From the NCBI GenBank assembly GCA_002050435.1, contig MWYV01000031.1, positions 34,513-98,512 on the forward strand: a stretch of 64,000 nt of DNA. Reading direction: 5' to 3'. This document shows, piece by piece, positions 8,709 to 16,424 of this stretch. The DNA comes from Chitinophagales bacterium 33-2. GTDB lineage: Bacteria > Bacteroidota > Bacteroidia > Chitinophagales > Chitinophagaceae. Below the pieces are notes generated by a model. The model searched no databases. It saw nothing but the letters and a program-made list of their open reading frames with translations, and was not told the origin of the DNA. Numbering within the stretch: the first letter of the stretch is position 1; the number at the start of each line of letters is the position of its first letter. The translations under genes and the position numbers were made by a program.

Positions 8709-9443
8709 CTAATAGCTTGCTTCCTTCATTTTTACAGCTACAAATAAATAATTATTTGCGGCACCAATAACATCATAGTTTATATAAAAGCTTTCAGTAA
8801 ATATTTTAAATGCAAGAAACTCATGTTGCGGTACAGCAAATTCATCAAACAGGATGATATCACCTGGTTTCAAAAACCGGTACAGTTGAGTAAGTGTAAA
8901 GAGCGCGGCACTGAAAAGATCAGAATCAATATGGATCAATTTTCTATTGCGGTTCTCATACTGTTCAAGGAAAGGATTTAGTGTTTGCTGGAACAATCCT
9001 TTGATCAATGACGCTCTTGGATCATTGATCTGCAGCGAATCCATGGCATAGGCCATTGAACCTTTTTCAAAAGCCCCCCATTTTTCCGGTAGTCCTTCAA
9101 AAGTATCAAAACCATAAAACCGCGAATCCGCCAATTGATTTTTTTCCATCCACCATTTGAATGAAAACCCACCGGCCACACCAAATTCCATATAATCCAA
9201 TGGCTGTTCCAATAAATTTTCCTGCTGCGCAATGGCTTCATACAGTTTAAACCGGCGCGTATAATCCCAGGTCGATTGATAAAAATCATTATAGCCCTTT
9301 ACAGGGTGCTCCTTCCTCCATTTTGATAAATGCCCCATGTTCATTCCATTACCCAGCAAACCGCTGAAGGGTTGGGTAAGAGCATGGAGGTTCCATTTCA
9401 TGAAGAGCGACTTGGATTTGCGTATGTAATCGAGTTTGTTCAA
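8709..9443 (-). CDS. TylF/MycF-type SAM-dependent methyltransferase
   Basis: The 244-residue product has a class I methyltransferase core: the SAM-binding motif DYMEFGVAGG (about 82-91), the acidic FDTFEGLPE loop (about 108-116), and the later pair IHIDSDLFSAAL and GDIILFDEF, where acidic residues of this family bind metal and the hydroxyl substrate. Family members O-methylate macrolide sugars or other glycans. No polyketide genes are present, so a cell-surface sugar is a more likely target, by inference. It lies within the parE-parC run, between the deleted four-helix-bundle gene and the DUF1835 gene. Confidence 0.8.
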   Translation of the reverse strand: MNKLDYIRKSKSLFMKWNLHALTQPFSGLLGNGMNMGHLSKWRKEHPVKGYNDFYQSTWDYTRRFKLYEAIAQQENLLEQPLDYMEFGVAGGFSFKWWMEKNQLADSRFYGFDTFEGLPEKWGAFEKGSMAYAMDSLQINDPRASLIKGLFQQTLNPFLEQYENRNRKLIHIDSDLFSAALFTLTQLYRFLKPGDIILFDEFAVPQHEFLAFKIFTESFYINYDVIGAANNYLFVAVKMKEASY

Positions 9444-9451
9444 AAGAATTA

Positions 9452-9754
9452 TTAATTAATAATGAATAATGAATAATTGCTGGTTTCCCTTTTCCCCTTC
9501 GTCTTCATCAAATTCAAAATAGAAGTCAGAATGCTCCGCAATTCTTCATAAGGAATTGTAAGCTTTTGCGCGCAATCTTTCTTCGACGTACCGCCCATTG
9601 CCTCTTCAACATTGGCGCCAATGGAAGTGCCTGACCGCAAAAACTGCATATATAAAACGCTGTCCACTTTTTTTTCTTTTAAGAATAGGTAAAGCTTAAT
9701 TATCCTCAGCTCAAACTGAAAACGCTTTTCAAGTATGACATTTCCCTCCTTCAC
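9452..9754 (-). pseudogene. four-helix-bundle (23S rRNA-IVP type) protein, probable internal deletion
   Basis: The 100-residue frame starts like the widespread four-helix-bundle family: helix 1 ending RIIKLYLFLKEKK, then QFLRSGTSIGANVEEA and the SKKD turn at about 57-60. The usual third helix, of the pattern KEARETxYWLRLL, is missing. KLTIPYE runs directly into ELRSILTSILNL, which matches the family's last helix. About 30 residues therefore appear deleted in frame, and the C-terminus reads into an AT-rich simple repeat (NYSLFIIN). It could still be translated but would lack a full bundle. It begins 9 nt downstream of parE. Confidence 0.55.
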
Positions 9755-9763
9755 AATTAATTA

Positions 9764-11671
9764 TCAATTCTCCTCAATATCCACTTCAACTTTTAAATTA
9801 TTAATGATGAACTCCTGTCGCTCCTGGGTGTTTTTGCCCATGTAATATTCCAGCAGGTGCTGAATATGATCACCATGTTCCAGGATCACCGGCTGCAGGC
9901 GCATCTCATCTCCAATAAATCTTCCAAATTCATCAGGCGAAATCTCGCCCAATCCTTTAAACCGCGTGATCTCTGGTTTGTTGCCCAGCTTTTTCACTGC
10001 CGCCTGCTTTTCCTGTTCAGAATAACAATAGATCGTTTCCTGCTTATTACGTACCCTGAACAAAGGTGTTTCAAGAATATATACATGGTTGTTCTTCACA
10101 AGATCAGGAAAGAATTGCAGAAAAAAGGTCATAATGAGCAACCTGATATGCATTCCATCCACATCGGCATCGGTGGCAATAATGATCCGGTTGAATCTTA
10201 ATCCGTCCATGCCTTCTTCAATATTCAGCGCGTGCTGCAACAGGTTGAGTTCTTCATTTTCATAAACCACTTTTTTACTCATTCCAAAGCAGTTCAGTGG
10301 TTTCCCTCTCAAAGAAAAAACTGCCTGGGTTTCCACGTTTCGGGATTTTGTAATAGACCCACTGGCCGAATCGCCTTCTGTAATGAAAATGGTGGTTTCC
10401 TTTTGCTTTGAAAAAAATACTTCCTTTCCTTTTACCGGCGGCTCTTCATTAAAATGAATGCGGCAGTCGCGCAGTTTTTTATTATGAAGATTGGCCTTTT
10501 TGGCTCTTTCGTTGGCCAGCTTTTTAATTCCTGCCAGGTCTTTCCTTTCTCTTTCACTTTGTTCGATCCTGCGTTTTAAAGCTTCTGCAGTGGAAGGATT
10601 TTTATGCAAAAAATTATCCAACTGCTTTGAGAGAAAATCATAAATGAACTGGCGCATACTTGGGCCGCCTTCTTCAATATTCATGGAACCCAGTTTGGTT
10701 TTGGTCTGTGATTCAAAAACCGGTTCCACCACGCGAACTGAAACCGCGGCAACAATACTTTGCCTGATATCAGAAGCTTCGTAATCTTTCTTAAAGTATT
10801 CGCGGATCACTTTTACATAGCCCTCGCGGAAAGACTGCTGGTGGGTGCCGCCCTGCGTTGTGTGCTGACCATTTACAAATGAATGGTAGTCTTCACCATA
10901 ATCATTATTATGCGTGAGGGCCACTTCTATATCTTCTCCTTTTAAATGAATGATGGGGTACCTGATGCCTTCAGGATTGGTATCGGCATTTGTTTCTCTT
11001 GTCAGCAGATCAAGCAGTCCATTGCGGCTTATGTAACTTTTACCATTGAAGATGATCTTCATCCCTGCGTTCAAAAAGCAATAATTCCAAATTTGCTTTT
11101 CGAGGTATTCTGAAATAAAATGGAAGTTTTTAAATAGGGTGCTGTCGGGGTAAAATGTAACGAGTGTTCCATTAGCTTCCGTTGATTTGGCTTCTTTCAG
11201 ATCATTGACCAGTACACCTCTTTCAAAATCCGCTTCTTTCATTTTCCCTTCACGAAATGAAACCACTTTAAATTTTTCACTCAGTGCATTCACTGCTTTT
11301 GTTCCTACCCCATTCAATCCTACACTTTTCTGAAAAACTTTGCTGTCATATTTTGCGCCAGTATTGATCTTGCTCACTACATCCACCACTTTCCCAAGTG
11401 GAATACCACGACCATAATCCCTGATAGAAACCATTTTATCCTTAATGGTTATTTCAATGGCTTTACCATATCCCATGGTGTATTCATCAATACAGTTATC
11501 GATCACTTCTTTCACCAATACATAAATGCCATCATCAGGACTCGAACCGTCGCCGAGCTTTCCGATGTACATGCCCGGGCGCAACCTGATGTGCTCTTTC
11601 CAGTCAAGACTCCTGATACTATCTTCCGTATATTCAAAAAGGTCTTTTTTAGTTTCTGCCATAGGATTCAA
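9764..11671 (-). CDS. parE: DNA topoisomerase IV subunit B (ParE)
   Basis: This is the ATPase subunit of the type IIA topoisomerase; it dimerises on ATP and drives strand passage with ParC. The 635-residue protein shows the GHKL pocket (RPGMYIG at 31-37, EVIDNCIDE at 55-63, DYGRGIP near 109-115), a transducer domain, and the Toprim domain with EGDSASG (about 430) and [10 protein letters not shown] (about 505). The family-typical [10 protein letters not shown] occurs near 270. It opens the six-gene minus-strand run that ends with parC. A TATATTTG promoter-like box and a GCCGGG/CCCGGC leader hairpin lie upstream. Confidence 0.95.
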   Translation of the reverse strand: MNPMAETKKDLFEYTEDSIRSLDWKEHIRLRPGMYIGKLGDGSSPDDGIYVLVKEVIDNCIDEYTMGYGKAIEITIKDKMVSIRDYGRGIPLGKVVDVVSKINTGAKYDSKVFQKSVGLNGVGTKAVNALSEKFKVVSFREGKMKEADFERGVLVNDLKEAKSTEANGTLVTFYPDSTLFKNFHFISEYLEKQIWNYCFLNAGMKIIFNGKSYISRNGLLDLLTRETNADTNPEGIRYPIIHLKGEDIEVALTHNNDYGEDYHSFVNGQHTTQGGTHQQSFREGYVKVIREYFKKDYEASDIRQSIVAAVSVRVVEPVFESQTKTKLGSMNIEEGGPSMRQFIYDFLSKQLDNFLHKNPSTAEALKRRIEQSERERKDLAGIKKLANERAKKANLHNKKLRDCRIHFNEEPPVKGKEVFFSKQKETTIFITEGDSASGSITKSRNVETQAVFSLRGKPLNCFGMSKKVVYENEELNLLQHALNIEEGMDGLRFNRIIIATDADVDGMHIRLLIMTFFLQFFPDLVKNNHVYILETPLFRVRNKQETIYCYSEQEKQAAVKKLGNKPEITRFKGLGEISPDEFGRFIGDEMRLQPVILEHGDHIQHLLEYYMGKNTQERQEFIINNLKVEVDIEEN

Positions 11672-12077
11672 TTAGCCAGTTTCGGTAAAATTAACAGAAC
11701 AGGCCTATCAACAGGATTGATTTATACACTTAGGTTGATAAAGACCATTTTGAAATTTGCCGGGAAGCGTTCTGAACTTATTTCTGCCCGGCCCTAAAAG
11801 GAGCAAATATAAGTAAAGGAAGAGGTTATTTTACTAATATGTTTAGCTTTTCATCATTTTTCCACATCGTGTATTCTTATTTAAGTAGTTGAATATTAAT
11901 TATTTGAAACCTTAATCTTTTTTTATCCTAATTCCGGTATTTCTCCTGCTAAAACACCTAATTTTGACCCATACAAGAAAGCGTATTTTCTTTACCAGAT
12001 TACTGCTCTACCAACCCATTTGATTCTACGCTGAATATTACTAACCCATAGTAATTGTTTAATACCTAAACGGAGGA
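11672..12077. other. divergent intergenic region between parE and the small acidic protein gene
   Basis: This 406-nt AT-rich gap holds the presumed promoters of two divergent genes. On the parE side there is a TATATTTG box (11804-11811, minus) and a hairpin-capable GCCGGG/CCCGGC pair (about 11759-11793) in the presumed leader. On the other side a GGAGG sequence at 12072-12076 precedes the small protein gene. No further open frame or RNA gene was recognised. Confidence 0.5.
11804..11811 (-). promoter_or_regulatory. TAnnTTTG -7 box, probable parE promoter
   Basis: TATATTTG on the minus strand matches the Bacteroidetes sigma-70 -7 consensus TAnnTTTG. No TTG is present at the usual -33 spacing, so the assignment rests on one box and its position about 130 nt upstream of parE. 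Confidence 0.4.
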
Positions 12078-12083
12078 ATGACT

Positions 12084-12350
12084 ATGTATTCGTATGGATT
12101 GTTAGAACCAGGTTGTTATTACCTGGTACAGGAGCAAATTGACGCACCTATTGAACTCATTAAAGTAACAGTGGAGACAGACCACTGTATGTACATATTT
12201 AATTATAAGGATGAACTCGCCACATCCTGGAAACGGAAAACTGATAAACTTCACGACATTCTTGAGTGCCTGAATGATGAAATGGTGGAAAGCTGGGAGA
12301 AGCATTATAACAATAATGAGGAATCCTATTATGAGGGTGATGAAGATTAA
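12084..12350 (+). CDS. small acidic protein of unknown function
   Basis: The product is about 88 residues long and has no signal peptide. The N-terminal half contains a likely beta region (GCYYLVQE, then VTVETDHCMYIFNYKDE); the C-terminal half is helical and ends in a strongly acidic tail (YYEGDED). The frame also contains an ATG at 12078, but GGAGG at 12072-12076 lies only 1 nt before it, whereas the ATG at 12084 has a 7-nt spacer and is the better start. The last four bases overlap the convergent lipoprotein gene stop. No known motif; function unknown. Confidence 0.65.
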   Translation: MYSYGLLEPGCYYLVQEQIDAPIELIKVTVETDHCMYIFNYKDELATSWKRKTDKLHDILECLNDEMVESWEKHYNNNEESYYEGDED

Positions 12351-13963
12351 TTTCCCTCAAACCTTACATGTCTCAGCTCCAGCAGGTTCAGGCCGTTGGG
12401 TTGAAAACCCTTAACTTTAGGCTGCACCAGTCGCACCACCAAATCATACCATAAAGGAACAACGGGTGCTTCATTGATCATTACCTGATCTGCCTGCTGG
12501 TAGAGACTGTAACGGATGGAATCATTGGTTTCCCTGATCGCCCTTTCAAACAATGCATCAAAGGCTGCACTTTTAAATCTTGTATAATTTGGAGGTGCAG
12601 GGTTTTTTGAATAAAAAACAGAAAGATAATTTTCGGCATCGGGATAATCCGCGATCCAGCTGCCACGGAAAAACAGGGCCCGTGAGTTGGAGGTAAGCTC
12701 CAGCAACAAGGATTTTTGAATGACCTCCACTTCCACATTGAGCCCAATCTCCACCATCTGCCGGGCGATATAACTGGCGATATCTGAATAAATCGGGATG
12801 GTTAATAATTTTATAGCCGGTGTCCTCGGATCAATATCAGCTTCCTTTACCAGTTGCCTGGCCAGTTGGGGATTGAATTTATATCCTTTCACTTTGGTTG
12901 AATCAAAGGAGGGCAGTCCGCCGGGTACAAAACCAGCCTGCGCAGGCGTGCCCAGTGAATTTCTCAGGTACAACACCATTTTTTCCCTGTCAAAACCATA
13001 GTTGATCGCCTGTCGCACCTTTTTTTGACGCAGCGGAGAATTGCGCAGCACCACATTATTTGTATCGAACAAAATTCCGAAATATTCAATATTCAGGTAA
13101 GGGTGGGTTTGCAGCCTGATTTCATTCACCCAGTCATTTCTCAGTTCACCTTTTTTTGTCAGCACTTCATCTTTAAAAGATGCATCAATATCATTGATGA
13201 AATCAAGTTTCTTCTGGCGAAACAATAAAAACTCCGTGGCCTTACTGTCGTTAAAACTGATCTTCACTCCATCAAGATAAGGCAACTGCCTGCCTGCAGC
13301 ATCTCTTTCAAAATAGCGTGGATTTTTTTTCAGGATCATGGCCTGCCCTTCTTCCCAGGCCATAAAACGGAACGGTCCTGTTCCGATTGGGTGGCGCCTG
13401 AAATCATTTTTGTAAAATTCCACCGCTTCACGCGGCACAATAGAACAATACTGCATGGAGAGAATACCAAGGATGGGATTATAAGGCCGTAACAGTTTCA
13501 ATTCAAAAGTTGAATCGTTGATCACACGGAAAGGTGTGGCGCTGTCCACTTTATTGTTAAAGATCCATGCGCCCGGACTTACAGTTTCACTGCTCATGAT
13601 CCTTTGCAATGAATAGGCTGCATCTGCCGCCACCATCCTCCTGCCCTTCCCACCCGGGAAGCAGGCATCATCATGAAAAAAAACATCATTACGCAGGATG
13701 AACCTGTAGGTTGTTTTGTCCTCTGAAATTTCCCAGCGGCTGGCAAGAGAAGGAACAATTTTGAGCTGACTGTCAACCTCCACCAGCGTGTTAAAAACCT
13801 GGTGCACGGCCCACATCACCGACTGGCTCTTTGCAAATGCAGGATCCATTGAAGCAATACCCGAGGATTCGTTATAATGAAAAACCTGCTCAGCAGACTT
13901 TTCACTGCTGTAACAGCCGCAGAATAACAGGACGATTGTTAAATATTTATACAATGGGGACAT
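12347..13963 (-). CDS. peptide-type ABC transporter substrate-binding lipoprotein (SBP family 5)
   Basis: The 538-residue protein is an extracytoplasmic solute-binding protein of the oligopeptide/dipeptide family. A lipoprotein signal (MSPLYKYLTIVLLFCGC) puts the lipidated Cys at about residue 17. Family sequence runs throughout: WEISEDKTTYRFILR near 68-82, a PIGTGPFRF segment near 190-198, VRQAINYGFDRE near 320, and a C-terminal NEAPVVPLWY. No permease or ATPase genes are adjacent, so either the transporter is elsewhere or the protein works independently. It converges on the small acidic gene with a 4-nt overlap of stop codons and is divergent from the M1 peptidase gene. Confidence 0.85.
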   Translation of the reverse strand: MSPLYKYLTIVLLFCGCYSSEKSAEQVFHYNESSGIASMDPAFAKSQSVMWAVHQVFNTLVEVDSQLKIVPSLASRWEISEDKTTYRFILRNDVFFHDDACFPGGKGRRMVAADAAYSLQRIMSSETVSPGAWIFNNKVDSATPFRVINDSTFELKLLRPYNPILGILSMQYCSIVPREAVEFYKNDFRRHPIGTGPFRFMAWEEGQAMILKKNPRYFERDAAGRQLPYLDGVKISFNDSKATEFLLFRQKKLDFINDIDASFKDEVLTKKGELRNDWVNEIRLQTHPYLNIEYFGILFDTNNVVLRNSPLRQKKVRQAINYGFDREKMVLYLRNSLGTPAQAGFVPGGLPSFDSTKVKGYKFNPQLARQLVKEADIDPRTPAIKLLTIPIYSDIASYIARQMVEIGLNVEVEVIQKSLLLELTSNSRALFFRGSWIADYPDAENYLSVFYSKNPAPPNYTRFKSAAFDALFERAIRETNDSIRYSLYQQADQVMINEAPVVPLWYDLVVRLVQPKVKGFQPNGLNLLELRHVRFEGN

Positions 13964-13979
13964 GAGGTAATCAAAAGCA

Positions 13980-13992
13980 GTCTAAATTAGAC
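13980..13992. promoter_or_regulatory. perfect palindrome between divergent genes
   Basis: GTCTAA-A-TTAGAC is a perfect 13-bp dyad in the 46-nt gap between the peptide-binding lipoprotein gene and the M1 peptidase gene. Its position suggests an operator controlling one or both, but no regulator is known. Confidence 0.3.
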
Positions 13993-14009
13993 AAGAATTT
14001 GTTTTCCTT

Positions 14010-15668
14010 ATGCAAATAATCAAGATGAAACCTTTCTTTTACTTAACGCTGATCACAACTTTTGCTTTTCTGAATGCTGTACAGGCACAAAATAAATTTA
14101 CAAGACAGGACAGTCTGCGCGGGTCTGTTCTGGAACACCGCACCTGGTGGGACGTGCAGCACTATGACATTAGCGTTACGCCTGATCCTGCAACAAAAAC
14201 CATCAAAGGAAAAACAACCATCCGGTACAAAGTTTTACCTGTAAAACACTCCGGCGCCATGCAGATCGACCTGCAGTATCCGCTGATGATTGATTCAATT
14301 TTTTACAACAACAAAATGTATATATCCGATCCGGGCAACCCTTACCGAAGAGAAGGAAATGTATGGATCATTCCGATGCCAAGGGCAGAAGTGAACAGTA
14401 TTCAGAGCATTACCATTGTTTACCATGGGCAGCCAAAAGAAGCGAAAAATGCACCATGGGATGGTGGCTGGGTTTGGAAAACAGATGATAAGGGACAACC
14501 CTGGATGAGCGTTGCCTGCCAGGGGTTAGGCGCTTCAGTTTGGTATCCATGCAAAGATTACCAGGGAGATGAACCGGATAACGGCGCAAGGCTTACCATG
14601 CATGTGCCTGCGGGTCTTACAGGAGTAGGCAATGGCAGAATGGTGAAACAATCAGTTAACAATGGTCTTGCTTCCTTTACCTGGGAAGTGCAATCACCAA
14701 TCAACAATTACAATATCATTCCATATATAGGATCTTATGTGAACTGGAAGGATACGCTGAAGGGTGAAAAAGGCGTTCTGGATCTTGGCTTCTGGGCACT
14801 TGAACAGGATCTTGCAAAAGCAAAAAAACAATTTGTGCAGGTAAAGCCCACGCTCCGCGCACTTGAACACTGGTTTGGTCCATACCCTTTTTATGTGGAT
14901 GGCTACCAGTTGATACAGGCGCCATACCTGGGAATGGAACACCAAAGCGCCGTGGCTTATGGAAATGGGTTTCAAAATGGATATCTGGGTAAAGATCTTT
15001 CGGGTTCAGGGTGGGGTGACAAGTTTGATTTTATCATTGTTCATGAAACAGGACATGAATGGTTTGGCAATAACATCACTACAAAAGATATTGCCGACAT
15101 GTGGGTGCACGAAGGATTTACCAATTACTCTGAAGCTTTGTTTGTTGATTACCATTATGGCACAGTTGCCGGCAATGCCTACCTGCAGGGTCTAAGAAAA
15201 AACATTGCAAATGACCGGCCGGTAATAGGCAGTTATGGTGTGAACAGCGAAGGAAGTGGTGACATGTATTTTAAAGGAGCGGCCCTGGTGCATACCATCC
15301 GCCAGATTGTTAATAATGATGCAGCATTCAGGGACATGCTCAGGGAATTGAACAGCAGGTTCTATCACCAGAATGTGACCTCCAAAATGGTGGAAGACTA
15401 TTTCAATAATAAAACCGGTAAAGACCTGAGTAAGCTATTTGACCAGTATTTAAGAACCGCCCAGGTTCCGGTACTGGAACTGAAAGCAGAAGATGACAAG
15501 ATCAAATTCAGGTGGACGAACTGCGTAGAAGGTTTTAATATGCCAGTAAAACTTTCCAATGGCGAATGGATCTACCCGACCACTGCAGAACAGAAAATAA
15601 AATCGGATGAAAAAAAGTTCAGGGATATAGAAGTGGATGCGAATTTTTATTTGAACGTGAAGAAGTAA
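14010..15668 (+). CDS. M1 family zinc metallopeptidase, exported
   Basis: The 552-residue protein is a gluzincin aminopeptidase-type enzyme with a signal peptide ending near AVQAQ (residue 27). Zinc binding and catalysis are shown by HETGH (345-349) and Glu368 in VHEGF, exactly the HExxH-x18-E spacing of M1 peptidases. GMEH at 308-311 stands where the substrate-binding GxMEN motif is expected, so the Asn is replaced by His. An N-terminal beta domain (about 45-240) precedes the catalytic domain. A second ATG at 14025 (MKPFFYL) would give a more typical signal peptide and may be the true start. The gene is divergent from the peptide-binding lipoprotein; a shared role in peptide use is possible but inferred. 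Confidence 0.88.
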   Translation: MQIIKMKPFFYLTLITTFAFLNAVQAQNKFTRQDSLRGSVLEHRTWWDVQHYDISVTPDPATKTIKGKTTIRYKVLPVKHSGAMQIDLQYPLMIDSIFYNNKMYISDPGNPYRREGNVWIIPMPRAEVNSIQSITIVYHGQPKEAKNAPWDGGWVWKTDDKGQPWMSVACQGLGASVWYPCKDYQGDEPDNGARLTMHVPAGLTGVGNGRMVKQSVNNGLASFTWEVQSPINNYNIIPYIGSYVNWKDTLKGEKGVLDLGFWALEQDLAKAKKQFVQVKPTLRALEHWFGPYPFYVDGYQLIQAPYLGMEHQSAVAYGNGFQNGYLGKDLSGSGWGDKFDFIIVHETGHEWFGNNITTKDIADMWVHEGFTNYSEALFVDYHYGTVAGNAYLQGLRKNIANDRPVIGSYGVNSEGSGDMYFKGAALVHTIRQIVNNDAAFRDMLRELNSRFYHQNVTSKMVEDYFNNKTGKDLSKLFDQYLRTAQVPVLELKAEDDKIKFRWTNCVEGFNMPVKLSNGEWIYPTTAEQKIKSDEKKFRDIEVDANFYLNVKK

Positions 15669-15694
15669 GCCAATAGTTAACAGCTATTGCGAAA

Positions 15695-15894
15695 TCACTG
15701 TTGTCCGGGGAAAGATTTTCCGAATTGAATAATCACCGAAATTGATTTCTGCAAGATTATCAACTAATCCCGAAAATCTGCGTAATCTGCGGGAGGCCTT
15801 TTTGTTGGAATTCAGCAGCGGGGCAGGTACGAGGCCCGCCGGCCTGAGGCAAAATCTTAAAAGTGATGTTTGGTTTTTTACCAGACAACAGTGA
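15695..15894. mobile_element. MITE-like element, 200 bp, with terminal inverted repeats (copy 1)
   Basis: The left end TCACTGTTGTCCGG and right end CCAGACAACAGTGA are inverted repeats with one mismatch. The interior carries no open frame. The left 26 bp, a central GAAAATCTGCGTAATCTG segment, and the right ~75 bp (from CAGGTACGAGGCCCGCC) recur at 52545-52914. Internal length differs between copies, as expected of non-autonomous elements derived from a longer transposon. No clear target-site duplication was seen. Confidence 0.65.
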
Positions 15895-16133
15895 ATGGCA
15901 ATGGGGAATGGTCAATCACTAGCATTAATTCTAAAGAGATTAACCGCTTTGTGGCCAGTGCAAGTGCTCACTTAATAAATAATTACAAAAGCAAAAAAAC
16001 ATATTGGACAATCGGGAAGCCCGAAAGCTCACAAATAAACACCCATCATCGCAAGAAACTACAGTGGGCGATCATTAGGATCACATAAAATTTTCGAAGT
16101 CATGAATCGGACCAACCAGGCGAAGCCCACAAT
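15895..16133. other. non-coding stretch between MITE-like element and tRNA terminator
   Basis: No gene is supported here. It begins with a purine-rich motif (AATGGGGAATGGTCAAT, 15900-15916) that also occurs at 3620-3636. A short frame across it has no start context and no recognisable content. Confidence 0.5.
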
Positions 16134-16167
16134 AAAAAGCCCACCATTGCGGTAAGCCATGGTGGGC
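16134..16167 (-). terminator. intrinsic terminator of tRNA-Pro
   Basis: On the minus strand GCCCACCAT and ATGGTGGGC pair around an 11-nt loop (16139-16167) and are followed by TTTTT (16138-16134). It lies 5 nt after the tRNA 3' end, as expected for its terminator. Confidence 0.8.
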
Positions 16168-16171
16168 GAAG

Positions 16172-16245
16172 TCGGGTGGACAAGATTCGAACTTGCGACC
16201 CCTAGACCCCCAGCCTAGTGCGCTACCGGGCTGCGCCACCACCCG
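16172..16245 (-). tRNA. tRNA-Pro (anticodon GGG)
   Basis: A 74-nt cloverleaf is complete on the minus strand. The acceptor stem is CGGGTGG/CCACCCG, the D stem GCGC/GCGC, the anticodon stem CTAGG/TCTAG with loop CTGGGGG (anticodon GGG at 34-36), and the T stem GCAAG/CTTGT around TTCGAAT. The discriminator base is A and the CCA end is not encoded. GGG reads proline codons CCC/CCU. A strong terminator follows, so it appears to be a single-gene transcript. Confidence 0.93.
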
Positions 16246-16409
16246 TTCCAATTGAATGGAAGCAAATTTAGGAATATTTGGGTTCAAACAAGAAGAACTA
16301 AAGAATCAAAAATTACTGATCCCAATAATTCTAAACTTAAGATACACGGGTTCCCCCAACATCAACATGGTCATAAACACAGGAATGATGATAATGCCGT
16401 TCTATACTT

Positions 16410-16417
16410 TATCTTCG
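16410..16417 (+). promoter_or_regulatory. TATCTTCG -7-like box upstream of the dihydroorotase-like gene
   Basis: TATCTTCG differs from TAnnTTTG at one position and ends 7 nt before the ATG at 16425. That spacing would give a leaderless or nearly leaderless transcript. The same octamer followed by CACC sits before prfB. Confidence 0.35.
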
Positions 16418-16424
16418 CACCTTA

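Noticed and set aside
16081..16287. 68-residue minus-strand frame ([19 protein letters not shown] content)
   Set aside because: It reads through the tRNA-Pro gene; this peptide is the usual spurious translation of a tRNA.
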